Positions 53,306-63,990 of a DNA stretch of 64,000 nt are shown piece after piece; position 1 is the first letter of the stretch, and each line of letters starts with the position of its first letter. Where the stretch lies: positions 2,988,179 to 3,052,178 of the forward strand of contig NC_134975.1 of the NCBI RefSeq assembly GCF_965638725.1. The letters are read 5' to 3'. A program made the translations under genes and the position numbers. This DNA is from Aptenodytes patagonicus. Taxonomy: Eukaryota; Chordata; Aves; Sphenisciformes; Spheniscidae. The notes under the pieces were generated by a model. The model saw only the letters and a program-made list of their open reading frames with translations. It made no database searches and was not told where the DNA came from.

Positions 53306-56300
53306 AAAGAATTTAAGCACTGAACTGAAGCTAAGCCTGGGACCAGTCCTACAGACAGATTTTTTTTTTTTAATTATTATTATTTTCTTAAATGGATGAT
53401 TTATACACCTTCCCCCTGAAAATGGGGTTTTAGAATAGCAGCACTGACACAATCTTAAATTTAGCAACACAAATGGCATCACTACTATAAGGGGAACTTG
53501 ATGCATTTGCACTCTGATGAGAGGATAGGATATCACAGGCAGAACAAGAGGTACTGCAGAACAGCTGGAAGAAGGGATTTGACATGAACATTCTCCACTG
53601 CTCTGATCCGCAGGCCAGCACTGAACAAGAGGGTGTGCTTCTCCGACAGCAAATTCATTGCCATCAGTATAGCAGCTTCCTTCCCCTTTAATTCAGTTGA
53701 CTGGGCCCCTCTATTCCCTCCAACCCCTTTTAAAGCCTGCTACAGACAACCTGTGACAACTACAACAGGGACAGGCAGGAACAAGAAACATTTCTTCAAT
53801 TTCTGTGAAACTGAGCAATGCTGCCACCCCTTCTCCCAACACTAACTACTCCAGTCAATAGCAGAATCCCAGGTCTTTATGCAACAGTTTCCCAGCCACA
53901 GGGAGAGTGGCTGCATGTAGTTTGGTAAGTTCTCTGGGACTTGCTTCCTTATACATCCATCTTACTTGAGAAAGTGCTAGCTTAGTCCCAGGCCTTAGCT
54001 TTTACTTAACTAGAACAAGACATGCAAAGTTGCAACGGTTTAACTCAAGGGATAACATAACACCTGATATTAGTCAAGTCAGTGCAGCTTTGGACATATA
54101 TAGTACACCACACTAAACCTTGTTTGCTGGTTTTAGCTCATACTTGTCACACAAGCCAAAAAAACCATATGCAGCACCATGCTGTTTAAACCAGCTACAT
54201 CACGTCTCTAGTTAGATGTGATGCAGAGTAGTGCAGTCAAAGCACCCTCACGCTGCTCTCAGCGACAAGGAAAACTCAAAAGCTTAAGCCCAGCATAACC
54301 AGTTCTAAAATACTCACCTAACAGTGAGTCTGTAAGGAGCCTGGAGCAACTGTTTAGACAGAGAAAGAAATACTGTATTTGCCCCAATAAGGGATTAACT
54401 TCAACTGTCAGCGTAGCACATAGTTCTGCACACCACACAGCAGGCTGCTGAAAAAGGCCCTAGGTAATGCTGGAACCAGAAAAACAGCTAGTTTTATGCA
54501 AGCGCGGTGCCTGGGTAAATCAGATTGTGTCTGAGACCCCAAGAAGCACCACTGCATGAGTGGTACATGAACAGACCAGCTTCCTCCGGCATCTCAGCAA
54601 GAGACGATCCACAGGTATCTAAAAAATTCTAATGTTGCAACTCACAGGATGTAAGAGGCTACAGTCTGCTATAAGATGCATTATGTTCTGGCAAGCTGGA
54701 CAACTAGATTTAGAAGCATCTGCTTCTTCCAGCCCAATGACTAGTACCCTGGGAGACTGCAGATCCTGTCCCAAAACAGCAACAAACAACGAAGATACCC
54801 GAGAAGAAATCTGAGAGAACTAACTAGTTCCTTCAATTCCACTCTGCTGAATGGACTACCACCCTAGAGACTTGACCCTCACAGGTCAGATGGCTGCAGC
54901 TCAAAGCAGCACTTGACTAACTAGCATTATGTATCTCTGAATGGAGAGAAATACAGCTACACCACAGAATCTAACTTCTCAGTTTTGATCCTAGGAAAGT
55001 CTAAGCAAACAAAGCTACTAAGACTCAGCCAAAGAGGAGGACAATGCTACGAACCATTGTTTGATACTGTTAAATCACTCCAGGTTTCATCTTGTTCATG
55101 CTATGCAGGTAGCTCAAACTGTCCCTTAGGAACCACTCAGCAAAAACTGCAATGCCTGGTAACTAAGGGGTCAATTGGCTCCATATCCTACTCACCTCTA
55201 GGGCACCAGTCCCCATTCAGTCCCCACTCATGAGCAGGGGGAGAGATAACAGAATGGACCATATCCAAGTGATATTTCTCCTTCACAACTGGCAGGAGTT
55301 GATTTGGGAGTCTTAATCCAGCTCCTCAAAAGCCAGGTGGCTGTCTCCAGCAAAGCATCATCATTGCAAGCAACCTGTTGAGATCCATCCTCATTTGTGC
55401 GATCCCTGGAGTCTGGAGTAATGGTTTACTATCCAGTGAAGCTGCCATCAAACATCACACTGCCATCTTGGTGGACAGAGAAGAAGAAAATCAGTCTAAC
55501 GTCTTTCCTCATCATCTAGTTTGTTCCATTAAAAAAAAACACAACACATATTTGTAAATACACACACACTGGAATATGTTTCCAAAGTTTTCTATGCAGA
55601 TACAATCTCTCCTTGCATTCCAAAGAAACAGGAAGGAACAGGGGGAAATCTTTACCAATATATGTTTAACAGCTCATTGAAAATACAAAGAGCTGTGGAT
55701 GGAGAAGTGAGACCCTAAGAGAACATGTATTGAAAAAAAAAAAAGGTTTCAGCAAATCACCTGTGAACTACTGAATTGCCATTTAATCAGGAAGGAAGAT
55801 TACTGCAAGCATACCTGGTATGATTTAATCAAGAACTTCCAGCACAAATTCAAGGAGGACACAGAGGTTACATCAGTCAGCCTTAATAGGCTATAGGTAG
55901 CAAACAGGATAGAAATAAAAAAGAATGGAGCATAAGGAATTAGAACTATGTGAAGTAACCACGGGGAACCAGGTCCCAATTCTCAAAGGGAGATGAAGAA
56001 CAGGTCAAGACAAGAGACCAAACAAGATTCTCAACACGTACCAGTGACAGAAAACCAAACTGAGACCAGCCACGTGTGGAACTTCTCTCCATGCTGCCAG
56101 CAGGAAAAGGAGCACTGAGACAGAGATTTAGAATTAGCAAGGGCACTGTTTTGATTTGTGAACAGGCACGTGTTCATCTGCTTTCTGACAAGCAAACCAG
56201 GTCCCACAACATACTCCCACTGCTCCCCATGCAGGCGGAGGAAAACAACTCTTGTGCACACCAATGATTGGGATATCTGTGGCCTACAGCGCGCTCTCCT

Positions 56301-57451
56301 CTACAGCATCCATCCTTTTTAACACCAGTCAGCCTTCCTAGCACAGCTGGCAGGTAAGGATAGCTCTGCTGTTCCATGGGTCTTGAAGAAGCAGCCACAA
56401 CACCATACCAAAGAGCTTCTCCCCCACCACCACCCTTCCCTATTGTTAGGGCGTAACTCTTCAGCCTATCCTTTGTTTGGTGATAAACAGGCACCAAAGC
56501 TTGGCAATATTTCCAACTCCCCAAGCAGGTTATCTCCCTTTATCGAGTCTTCTTTCCAGCACTTGTCTTCCCCAACCCTTTGGGTTCCTTACGCTTTTTA
56601 AGCTTTGACTTTGCTCCAAAAATGAAGACAGCCAGTAACCTGCACCTACTGAGCAACACATGCAGGATTAACAGCAGCTCTGCATTTCCAGCTCACGTTG
56701 CATCTGAATCCTCTTCAGCAGAGTGGTTCAGATTCTAATGGATCACTTTGCATGAACAGAGGCCGCAAAAGCAGCAGAAGCTATAATAAACCCAAGGTTT
56801 CTTTGTATTCACAATTACATTGGCATGCTTGAGCTTTAAGAAAAATAAAGCCTGTCCTGGAAAGTTGGAAGCTTGGCACTTCTGCCAGAAGCTTGCTTAG
56901 TGTTCCTTGCAGTGAAGCTCATTCCCTTACCACTCCCACTACTAAGGCACACCTAGCTGCATTATCAGCATACATGGCTACAAATACACCTTGTTTTTCC
57001 AGACATCTTTTGTCAACACTGAAGCATCACAAAAGTATACAAAGAACAGGCAGAGCTAAAGCAGTTGAGCTCAGCTTTAAGTGCTCAGGAAAAAAGCTAA
57101 TGCATTGTTAAGATGACACCTACAAGCAACAGTTCATTCAGATTAGACAGATGCACTGAGCAGGGTGCTTGGTAGTATCTGCAAGCTGGTAAATCAGCTC
57201 CCAGGAATAGCAATCAATTCACCCCTCTGAAAAATATAACACCTGTTTTTGGGCACAATTACACTATGTGAAACCATCGCTGACAGATCTCAGACAAGAA
57301 ATGTGAAAGAGGTGGGATGATCATCCATGTCACATTTTAGCTGAGACACAAAACTGGAAACCAATGTGGGGGAATTTTAAATTTCCCAAGAGGTCACAAG
57401 TCAAAGTGTTCAGGAATGAACAGCAAGGATTCTGGTGACACTCCTTCCCAA

Positions 57452-57480
57452 ATTTTTTTTTTTTTTTTAATTTTTTTTAT
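57452..57480. repeat. T-rich homopolymer tract
   Basis: Two runs of T (about 18 and 8) separated by AA; a simple low-complexity tract. Confidence 0.85.
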
Positions 57481-59556
57481 TAGGATCAGGGACTTGCCTT
57501 ACAAGGAACACTTCACAGTGCAGGGGGCTACTGTGTGTAGCACTGCTGAAGGGCAGAAAAGAACAAGAATGTAAATCTTATGTCCAAATTAAAATTCAAG
57601 GCAACATCTAGAATGGGTCTGTACAGCCAGCCCTGATGTCCTGACCACTGCATCTTCGTTGCTTTTGATAGATAAGCTAACTGTAGTACAGGTCAGCCAG
57701 GCTCACCAACACGTAGGACACTCACACTACAATGAACAGTCAACTTGAGCCTGCGTGGGAAACAGGTGAAGACATGGCAGAAAAGGACATTTCCTGGGAC
57801 AGAGTGGAATAAGAGGGATCTTACTTGTGCAGGACAAGTAAGTTGGAGTAAGTCAAAAGGACACAGCTGTAGCAGAAGCAAGTACAGACCCTAGAGAGAA
57901 GAGAGGCAAATAAGGACTTTACCAACAAGTTCAGATTCTCTGTGGCATAACAAAGAGCTGGAATGGCTGCTCATTTAAGGAACAATCGATAATAAAAGAG
58001 AAAACAGAAAGCCATCGGGGTCTGCAAATCACCCTCAATGAGCCAGTTATGAACTGGCTAGAGTCTTGCCCACCATTTAAGGGACTGGCACAGTCTTTGC
58101 ACAGCACTCCCCCAAATCTGTGGTGCCGTTTTGAAAGGCAAACACACTCCTATAAACAGTTTCTGAAAGACAGAGCATCATCAAGCCCTTTATAAAACCA
58201 GAGACCAGTGCAGCAGCCTAGGCCTGGGCTCAGCTTTCTTGCCCACCTCAAAACAAAAAGAAAGAGGCCAGAAAGAACAATGACTGGAAACCAGAAAAGG
58301 TTGCCATCGATGAAAGAGGTAATCTAGATCAAATTCTAAAGGAAATAAGGGAAGGGATTAAAAAAGATTCACACAATGAGTGACGGAAGAGAGGTAACAA
58401 TCCACCAGCTACATCTATTTACACACTGTATCAGGAGCTCTGGAGGACCACCTCTATCAGACCATTTCAAACAGATCAGAGGAAGTTTTTAAGTAATATC
58501 AACTTACCTCCGAAACTTGCTGCCAGAGTACTACACTGGCAGGAGTCAGAGGCAACTTTGACGCTCAGGCAGACAGCCCAAACATCTACAGGTACCCAAA
58601 AAACCCCTGTGAAGATTTAAATGTGTCACAGGGCAGAGAAAAAAACCGAGTGACATGTAACAAAACAACCCCTCCATGTATCCCATTAGTGGCCTACACA
58701 GACCCTCTGAAATCCCTCCTGAATGCACTCCAACCAAGACAGAAGACAACTAACTCTCCAGCATTTTCACTCCTTTTGTTACACACAGCAGGGCCCCAGA
58801 AGTCAGAAATGTTTCCAGGAAAGCGTTTCAAAGCAAAGACGTTGTCTGTGAGGATACCAGAAAACCTTATTGCGCTTCCCAGGCACTAGAATGGATGCCT
58901 GGCCATCAACGACGTGAGGTCTCCCTCTCCCACCTGTTGCTCCCCTTCCTCCTCAGCTTCTTGCAAGTGCTGCACTGCACGCAGAAAGCTGGGAAACGAG
59001 GCAGCCACAGCAAGCTCAGGCACTTTCGGATCGCACAGGGATGCCCCTTGTATCCGGGCCAGCCAAAGATGCACGGTGCAGGGGAGCACCCAGGTACCAT
59101 GTGCTCCACAAACTTGCCGAGGCAGGCGGCCCGCTGCAAACTCCTCCGCGCACCAACACCACAGCGAGCCTGGCAAGACCCGACGGCCAGCAATGCCCAG
59201 AGGTGGCAGAGGCCCAGCCGGACACCGCCACCGAGCGCTCCGCCGAGAGGGGCAGCCCAGAAGTCAGACACCGCCTCCGGGCGCGCCCTACCGACCCGCT
59301 GGCCCGCGGCGGCAGGAGCCCCGGGGACACGCCGGAGCCGGGCCCGCGGCCCCCGCGGGGACGGGGGAAGGAACGGGGATGCGGGGAGGACATCGCAGGC
59401 GGGTTCCCCGCGGGCGGCGCGTCCCCGCCCAGCCCGGGGGCACCGCCGACCGCCCCGCCGGCCCTGAGCCCCGGGACCGCCCCGCCCGGCCCGGCTCGGG
59501 CTCCGACCCCGGCCCACCACCGCGCCCGGCCCCCACCCCCGGCAGCGCGCACTTAC

Positions 59557-59745
59557 CGGGCCGGGCCGGGCCGGGCCCTGCGCCGCGGGGCCGCCGCCGC
59601 CGCCACCACCCCGGGGCGGGCCGGGCCTGGGCCAGCGCGGGCCGCCCGGGCGGGGCGGCGGAGACGGCGGGCGGACGGGGGAACAGGACGGGGTGGGGGT
59701 GGAGGGGGGCGGGACGGCCGGAATGGGAAGAAAAGGGGGAAGAAA
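59557..59745 (-). other. R3HDM2: R3HDM2 non-coding first exon (5' end approximate)
   Basis: On the minus strand the only strong donor in the CpG island is CCCG|GTAAGTGCG, whose GT is at 59556-59555. It ends an untranslated, very GC-rich exon. The start site is not visible; it should lie between about 59620 and 59790, downstream of the TGCGTCA pair. The exon end sits in a (CCCGG)n run. I infer the assignment from position and orientation. Confidence 0.6.
59558..59575 (+). repeat. (GGGCC)4 run, potential G-quadruplex
   Basis: Four GGG blocks separated by CC at 59558, 59563, 59568 and 59573 on the strand opposite to the R3HDM2 transcript, directly touching the exon 1 donor. Confidence 0.8.
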
Positions 59746-59749
59746 CAGG

Positions 59750-59768
59750 AAAAAAAAAAAAAAAAAAA
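59750..59768. repeat. A19 homopolymer inside the CpG island
   Basis: Nineteen uninterrupted A residues on the plus strand, in an otherwise G+C-rich promoter; poly(dA:dT) tracts disfavour nucleosomes. Confidence 0.85.
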
Positions 59769-59801
59769 GGGAAAGAAGCGGCGGGCCCCTCCCCCGGCGG
59801 G

Positions 59802-59840
59802 CGTGCGCGCTGCGTCACTGCTCCGTGCGCGCTGCGTCAC
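59802..59840. promoter_or_regulatory. 17-bp direct repeat with two TGCGTCA (CRE/ATF-like) sites
   Basis: CGTGCGCGCTGCGTCAC occurs at 59802-59818 and again, identical, at 59824-59840, a 22-bp step of about two helical turns. Each copy carries TGCGTCA (TGACGCA on the other strand), a variant of the CREB/ATF/AP-1 site class. Its position just upstream of the inferred R3HDM2 start suggests a core promoter element. Confidence 0.55.
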
Positions 59841-59863
59841 CATACCGCGCCCGCCGTGCGCCC

Positions 59864-59877
59864 GTTGTCGTAGCAAC
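59864..59877. promoter_or_regulatory. X-box-like RFX motif
   Basis: GTTGTCGTAGCAAC is an imperfect palindrome with the GTTG...GCAAC arms expected for RFX binding. It lies 24 bp beyond the TGCGTCA pair in the divergent promoter. Confidence 0.45.
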
Positions 59878-59917
59878 ATGCTGGACGCGGTGCCCTGGAA
59901 GGCGCCGTGGACACGGC

Positions 59918-59934
59918 ATCGCCCCCTGGCGCGG
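59918..59934 (-). promoter_or_regulatory. CTCF-like core motif
   Basis: On the minus strand the sequence GCGCCAGGGGGCGAT fits the CTCF core (CCAnnAGGGGGCGCT class) well. It lies between the R3HDM2 promoter and the activin beta gene, where an insulator would separate a housekeeping-type promoter from a tissue-restricted gene. Confidence 0.5.
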
Positions 59935-60420
59935 CGGAGGGCGCAGCGGGGAGCAGAGATGCTGCCGCCATTCGGGGGCGGAGCCAGCCCACGGCACCGC
60001 CTTCATGGGGAGGGGAGGGCCCGGGGGCGGGGCCGCCGCCGCGGCGCCAGTCTCCACCCCCCCTTGGCCCCGCCCTCCAGCGCGCAGCACGCGGGATGCC
60101 GGCTCTGCCCGGGAGCCGCCCCCACCCCCGGGGAGTCCCGCACCGCACCATGGGGGGGTCCCACACCGCGCCCTGGGCCGTACGCCCAGGGGGCCGTACG
60201 CGGGGACCCCTGCCATCTGCCTGGGCGCCCACCCTTGGGGTGGGCAGCGGGGTGGGACCGGGGTAGCCTCCCTTGGCCCGAGCAGGTTGCCCAGAGCTGA
60301 GCCCCAGCCCCCGGGCAGCCTCTGCCGAGCGGGCAGCCCCGGGCTGAGCCCCCTGAGCAGGAGCGCCATCCGCCCGGGTCCACCTTAACCCGGGGCGAGC
60401 TGTGCCGCGGCTGCCCCGTG

Positions 60421-60669
60421 CCCAAGAGAGGCTCCTGCGGGATCACAGGGGCGTTTATCTTGCCCGGGATCAGCCAATATTTGTGGCCACGTCAGGAGAA
60501 CAAGCCCTTCCTCACTCTCTGCTCCTGCGGAGTCCAGCGCTGCCATCCTGCTGCTGTGCTCTGCTCTCCCAGCCCCAGCGCTGCTGTCCCGGTTTGACTT
60601 CGGCTTATCGGACAGTTGGAGGAACGCTGTTTGCCGAGACCCCCAAGCTGTCACCTCCTGGCACCAGAG
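60421..60669 (+). promoter_or_regulatory. Upstream region of the activin beta C/E gene
   Basis: About 250 bp before the ATG. CCAAT at 60474-60478 runs into TATTTGT, a FOXA-like site, and ACGTCA (a CRE half site) lies at 60489-60494. There is no convincing TATA box and the transcription start is not visible. The mammalian genes are liver-enriched, and INHBE is a stress (ATF4-type) target, which fits these motifs but does not prove them. Confidence 0.4.
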
Positions 60670-61015
60670 ATGACAGCCACGGTGGCTTTCCTGCTCCTGA
60701 GCCTTCTGAGGATAGCGACTCCCAAGGGAGTGTGGTGCCCAGCCTGTGGGCTGGCGGCCCTGGCCCCCACCACGCAGCGGGACGTCCTCATCGCGCTGGC
60801 AAAGCAGAGCATCCTCTCCAAGCTCCGCTTGCCAGACAGGCCCAACATCACTCAGCCCACGTCCAGGGGGGCCCTGCTGACCGCGCTCCGCAGGATGCGT
60901 GCGCAGCACATGGACACGGCCGTCTCCCCAGGGATGCCCCATGATGGCAGCATCCCACACCTGCGTCCTGGGATGGGTGTGCAGGAATATGAGATCTTGA
61001 GCTTTGCCGAGTCAG
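60670..61015 (+). CDS. INHBC: INHBC-like coding exon 1
   Basis: 115 codons plus one base: MTATVAFLLLSLLRIATPKG signal peptide, then VWCPACG and an amphipathic LAKQSILSKLRL propeptide helix. The ATG is the first in frame and has G at -3. The donor TCAG|GTCTGT is weak (C at +3). Reading on into the intron meets a stop at 61060, so intron retention would give a short propeptide only. Confidence 0.92.
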
Positions 61016-63359
61016 GTCTGTACAGACCCCGCATCCCATGGGCATGGTGGGATGGGCCCTAAGGTGGGGGGCACAGTGGGAAGGAAGGCCTTGCCTGGGG
61101 GAAGGTGGTGAGAGGTTTCCTCCTCTGCACAGGCATTTCAAAAGCTCTGCACAAGGGGCATCACGCTCCTGCAAGCAATGCCAGGCTATGCACCGGGCCG
61201 GTGGGCACACTGCTGCTGGAAGGACTGGCAATGAGAGGCACCATATCCAGAACCTTTGCATCCACGTCCCAAGCTTACCCCAACCAGCCGCTCCTCGCTA
61301 CAGGCAGGGGAAGCACTACTAAGGCTCTGGGGCCCCTCTCATTTACATATGGGACATGTTGGGGCAAGGGGGTGGGCGCAGGAGCGAAGATGGACTGCTG
61401 TATCATGTGAATTTGTTGTCCGTTTCTGTTGAACCCTCCCCACTTGTGCTAGAGGTGGAGGGGTCAGATGGCCATGTTTTTCAAAATATGATTTTAAGCC
61501 TAGGTTCCCCAACAGCTCACAGTGTGTGGACTTAGGTCTCCAAAGCCCATCTGCTCCCCACACGCAGCTGTGTCTCCACTTCCTACCCGAAGTGGTGGGC
61601 TGCCACATTTCACTCCAGAATCAGCTGCATTCCTGGGAGGAGAAAGCTCTCCCAAAACGTGCTCAGGGGTCCTGACAAGTACCACTGGAAAAACAGGGTC
61701 CTGTACCCCCCACTTCTCCCAGGCAAATGCAACCTTCTTTGGAAAGAAGCAGAATCACCGCTCCATCCTGCAGAGCATCCTTCTGCACCATCACTTTGCC
61801 CAGCCCAGACTGCTGCTTGATGACGTGTGGGGGGCACACACTCCCCTTGCAGGCCTTTGTGTGGTTTGCATGCCTGCTGTGGGATGGCGAGGGCTTGCCA
61901 TGTCCTTGAAGACGTCTGGGAACAATGCTCCTCCACAGTACATTGTGTTCCCATACATGAGGACAATGGGGAGTTGTCTCCTGGCTCAGTGGAGTGTCTG
62001 CTGGAAGTGGAAGAACCAGCGTGAACCACAGGGCTGAGCCCAGTCTCTCGCCCTGCTGCGCTGTGCCAGACCACAGAGGAGGGGGGTTGTGTCCTCACTG
62101 GCAGAGCTGTGCCAAGGAGCCCAGCGCTGCTCTCACGGTCCCTGTCAGCCCTTCCTTCGCGAGGAGGAGAGGCGGCTCTGCAGCCTCAGCAGCAGCAAGG
62201 GTGGGACATGCTGGAGCAATGCCAGGTGATGCTTCCAGCCATGGGAAGCAGAGGTAATCCTGGAGGTACAAATCAGCGTGACTGCCTTAAATCCAAGGCT
62301 GGTTTACACAGCCAGATAACCTACTCCAAAATCCTCCAGCGGCTTCACTGACAAGGGTGTTTCAGGCCAGAGGAGGTGGAACCAAGCCGGGTTGCTGCAT
62401 TCAGCACCGGGCCCAGATGCTGCTGCTTTAGAGCGGGATAAGAAGGAGGAGCAGCAGCAGTGCAGGGAAGTGGGGGCCCCTCGACACCTGTATGTACTGC
62501 GCCCTGCTCCCTGGTTTGGATATACCTCCCATTTGTTCCAACTCAGTGGCCCCCAGCTGCGGGAGCCCCTCCCTCCTCCCTTCACCCCCTGACTCTGCTT
62601 TCGGTTCTGTGCACAGGGTCCTCCACCTCCCGCAGCATTCGCCTGCATTTCCACTTCACACGGGAGCTGGCTGGGAGCACCGAGATCCTGCAAGCCACCC
62701 TCTACCTGTTCTGGGCAGTCCCCGGCCCCGGGACACATCCTGTCACCGTCAGACTCTTGCAGCCAGACCTGACGGGGCTGAACATGACCGTGGCCAGTGA
62801 GACACGGCTGGAGGTGCAGAGGGCCGGCTGGGCCACGCTGGACGTGGGCCAAGCTGTCCAGAGCCTCTTCAGCCAAGGGAGCCAGAGGCTCACTGTGGAG
62901 CTGGAGGTGGCAGAGGACTGGGGGTCTCCCCTCCTGGCTGGCCACAGTGATTCCCACTGGCCATTTGTTGCAGCCCAGGCCCGGGCCAGGACGCCCCACC
63001 GGGTCCAGCGGCGTGGCATTGATTGCAGTGGGGACTCTCGGATGTGCTGCCGCAAGGAATTCTTCGTAGATTTCAAGGAGATTGGCTGGGAGGACTGGAT
63101 CATCCAGCCAGAGGGATATCACATGAACTACTGCGCTGGGCTCTGCCCCCTGCACATGGCTGGCATCCCTGGCCTCGCCGCCTCCTTCCACACAGCTGTC
63201 CTCAACCTCATCAAAGCCAACAACGCGGACGCAGCCGTGGACTCCTGCTGCGTGCCCACGCAGCGTCGCCCTCTCTCTCTGCTCTACTATGACCGGGACA
63301 GCAACATTGTTAAGACCGACATCCCCGACATGATTGTCGATGCCTGTGGTTGTACCTGA
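60670..63359 (+). CDS. INHBC: Activin/inhibin beta C/E subunit, two exons
   Basis: A secreted TGF-beta superfamily ligand subunit. The coding exons 60670-61015 and 62617-63359 join in phase 1 to give 362 residues, close to the usual 350-352. Residues 1-20 form a signal peptide with a FLLLSLL core. The propeptide has CPAC at 23-26, N-glycosylation sites NIT (residue 59) and NMT, and the EILSFAES segment. A basic RVQRR site precedes the 114-residue mature domain, which has the nine cysteines of activins and ends ACGCT. The mature domain shares RGID and RMCC, EFFVDF, DWIIQPEGY and RDSNIVKTDIPDM with INHBC more than with INHBE, so I call it INHBC; birds may have only one C/E gene. It is divergent from R3HDM2, as in mammals. 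Confidence 0.93.
61016..62616 (+). other. INHBC-like intron
   Basis: 1.6 kb, GT to TGTGCACAG. I see no repeat, RNA gene or alternative exon that I can support. Confidence 0.85.
62617..63359 (+). CDS. INHBC: INHBC-like coding exon 2 (mature domain)
   Basis: 246 codons and a TGA stop at 63357-63359. It begins GSSTSRSIRLHFHF. The mature ligand starts at GIDC (63015), residue 249, after the RVQRR processing site. Cysteines: GIDC, the CC pair at 259-260, NYC, GLC, the SCC pair and ACGC, which include the interchain cysteine expected of dimeric activins. Confidence 0.95.
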
Positions 63360-63990
63360 CCGGCTGCCTGAGGAGGCAGGAGGGCAGGACCTGTGCTGCA
63401 CAGGGCTCCCCTCCTCCCGGCCCCTCTCTGGCAGTGCGAGAACCATGCCAAGGTGTTTTCTTCTCCTGAAGTTGAAGCATCAAGGGTGATGCTGAATCTG
63501 CAAGTCCTCTCCTCCCTCACCTCCCACATGGCTCTTTTCCCCCTTCAGATCTGCCCATGGATTCCTCTCTGCCCATGAGCCACGGCCTCTGAGACGGGCT
63601 CCTGATGGACACCAGACACTTCTACCTGCAGGACTCTGCAGAGCATGACTCCCCGAGCGGCTCAGGGCAGCCCTGGCTCACCCTGCTGCTGGTCCCAGAC
63701 CAAGGCCATGGTGCAGCCCTCAGTGCTGCAACACAAACGTGTGCTCTTCAGGTAACAGGTCCCAGCAGTGGCCACCTCAGGCTGCTGGGGGAGATAGAAG
63801 CCGAAAAGATGCTGGGGGATGGCTAGGCCACAGGGGAGAGAGCCATCCACGGGGCCCCACTCCTCAGCTGGACATGAGGTTGAGGGGGGTGAGGAAGGGG
63901 AAACTGATCCCAGTGGGAGGAAAGTGTCTCCCTCTCCAAGCATCCCAGCTACCTGGTATTCAATAAAAGACTCCCAGCCATAGTGTGTGC
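63360..63990 (+). other. INHBC-like 3' untranslated region
   Basis: About 600 bp of non-coding sequence after the TGA, up to the region 15-30 nt beyond the polyadenylation signal. No repeat is visible. Confidence 0.7.
63962..63967 (+). terminator. Polyadenylation signal AATAAA
   Basis: A canonical AATAAA followed about 20 nt later by a GTGTGTGCACATGT stretch typical of the downstream U/G-rich element. It is the first good signal after the activin stop codon. Confidence 0.8.

Larger units (their letters stand above)
24596..59554 (-). other. R3HDM2 5' intron region, from the first coding exon to the CpG-island exon
   Basis: About 35 kb with no protein-coding exon that I can support. It contains a solo LTR (27467-28078), a MIR-like SINE near 48190, a well-preserved CR1 3' end (52915-53305), two alternating purine-pyrimidine tracts (39846 and 42686) and homopolymer runs (for example 13 C at 48697, about 18 T near 57460). 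Mammalian R3HDM2 has extra untranslated exons; any here cannot be recognised without transcript data. The many short open frames show no homology I know. Confidence 0.75.
59150..60420. promoter_or_regulatory. CpG island covering the R3HDM2 promoter
   Basis: CpG density and G+C content jump sharply compared with the A/T-richer intron on the left, and remain high to about 60420. The region covers the R3HDM2 first exon and the divergent interval to the activin gene. Long open frames here in several phases result from the lack of A/T-rich stop codons and are not genes. Confidence 0.85.

Noticed and set aside
59879..59935. ATG start MLDAVPWKAPW on the plus strand as a small gene head
   Set aside because: No exon structure, donor or homologue supports it; it overlaps the candidate CTCF motif in the promoter interval.
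59041..60300. 419-codon plus-strand open frame across the CpG island
   Set aside because: Arg/Pro/Gly/Ala-rich translation in several frames at once is expected in CpG-rich DNA; it contains the promoter, a poly-Lys from the A tract, and no domain.
62304..63446. 380-codon open frame antisense to the activin exon 2
   Set aside because: It mirrors the GC-rich coding exon, has no recognisable domain, and the plus-strand product is clearly an activin beta subunit.
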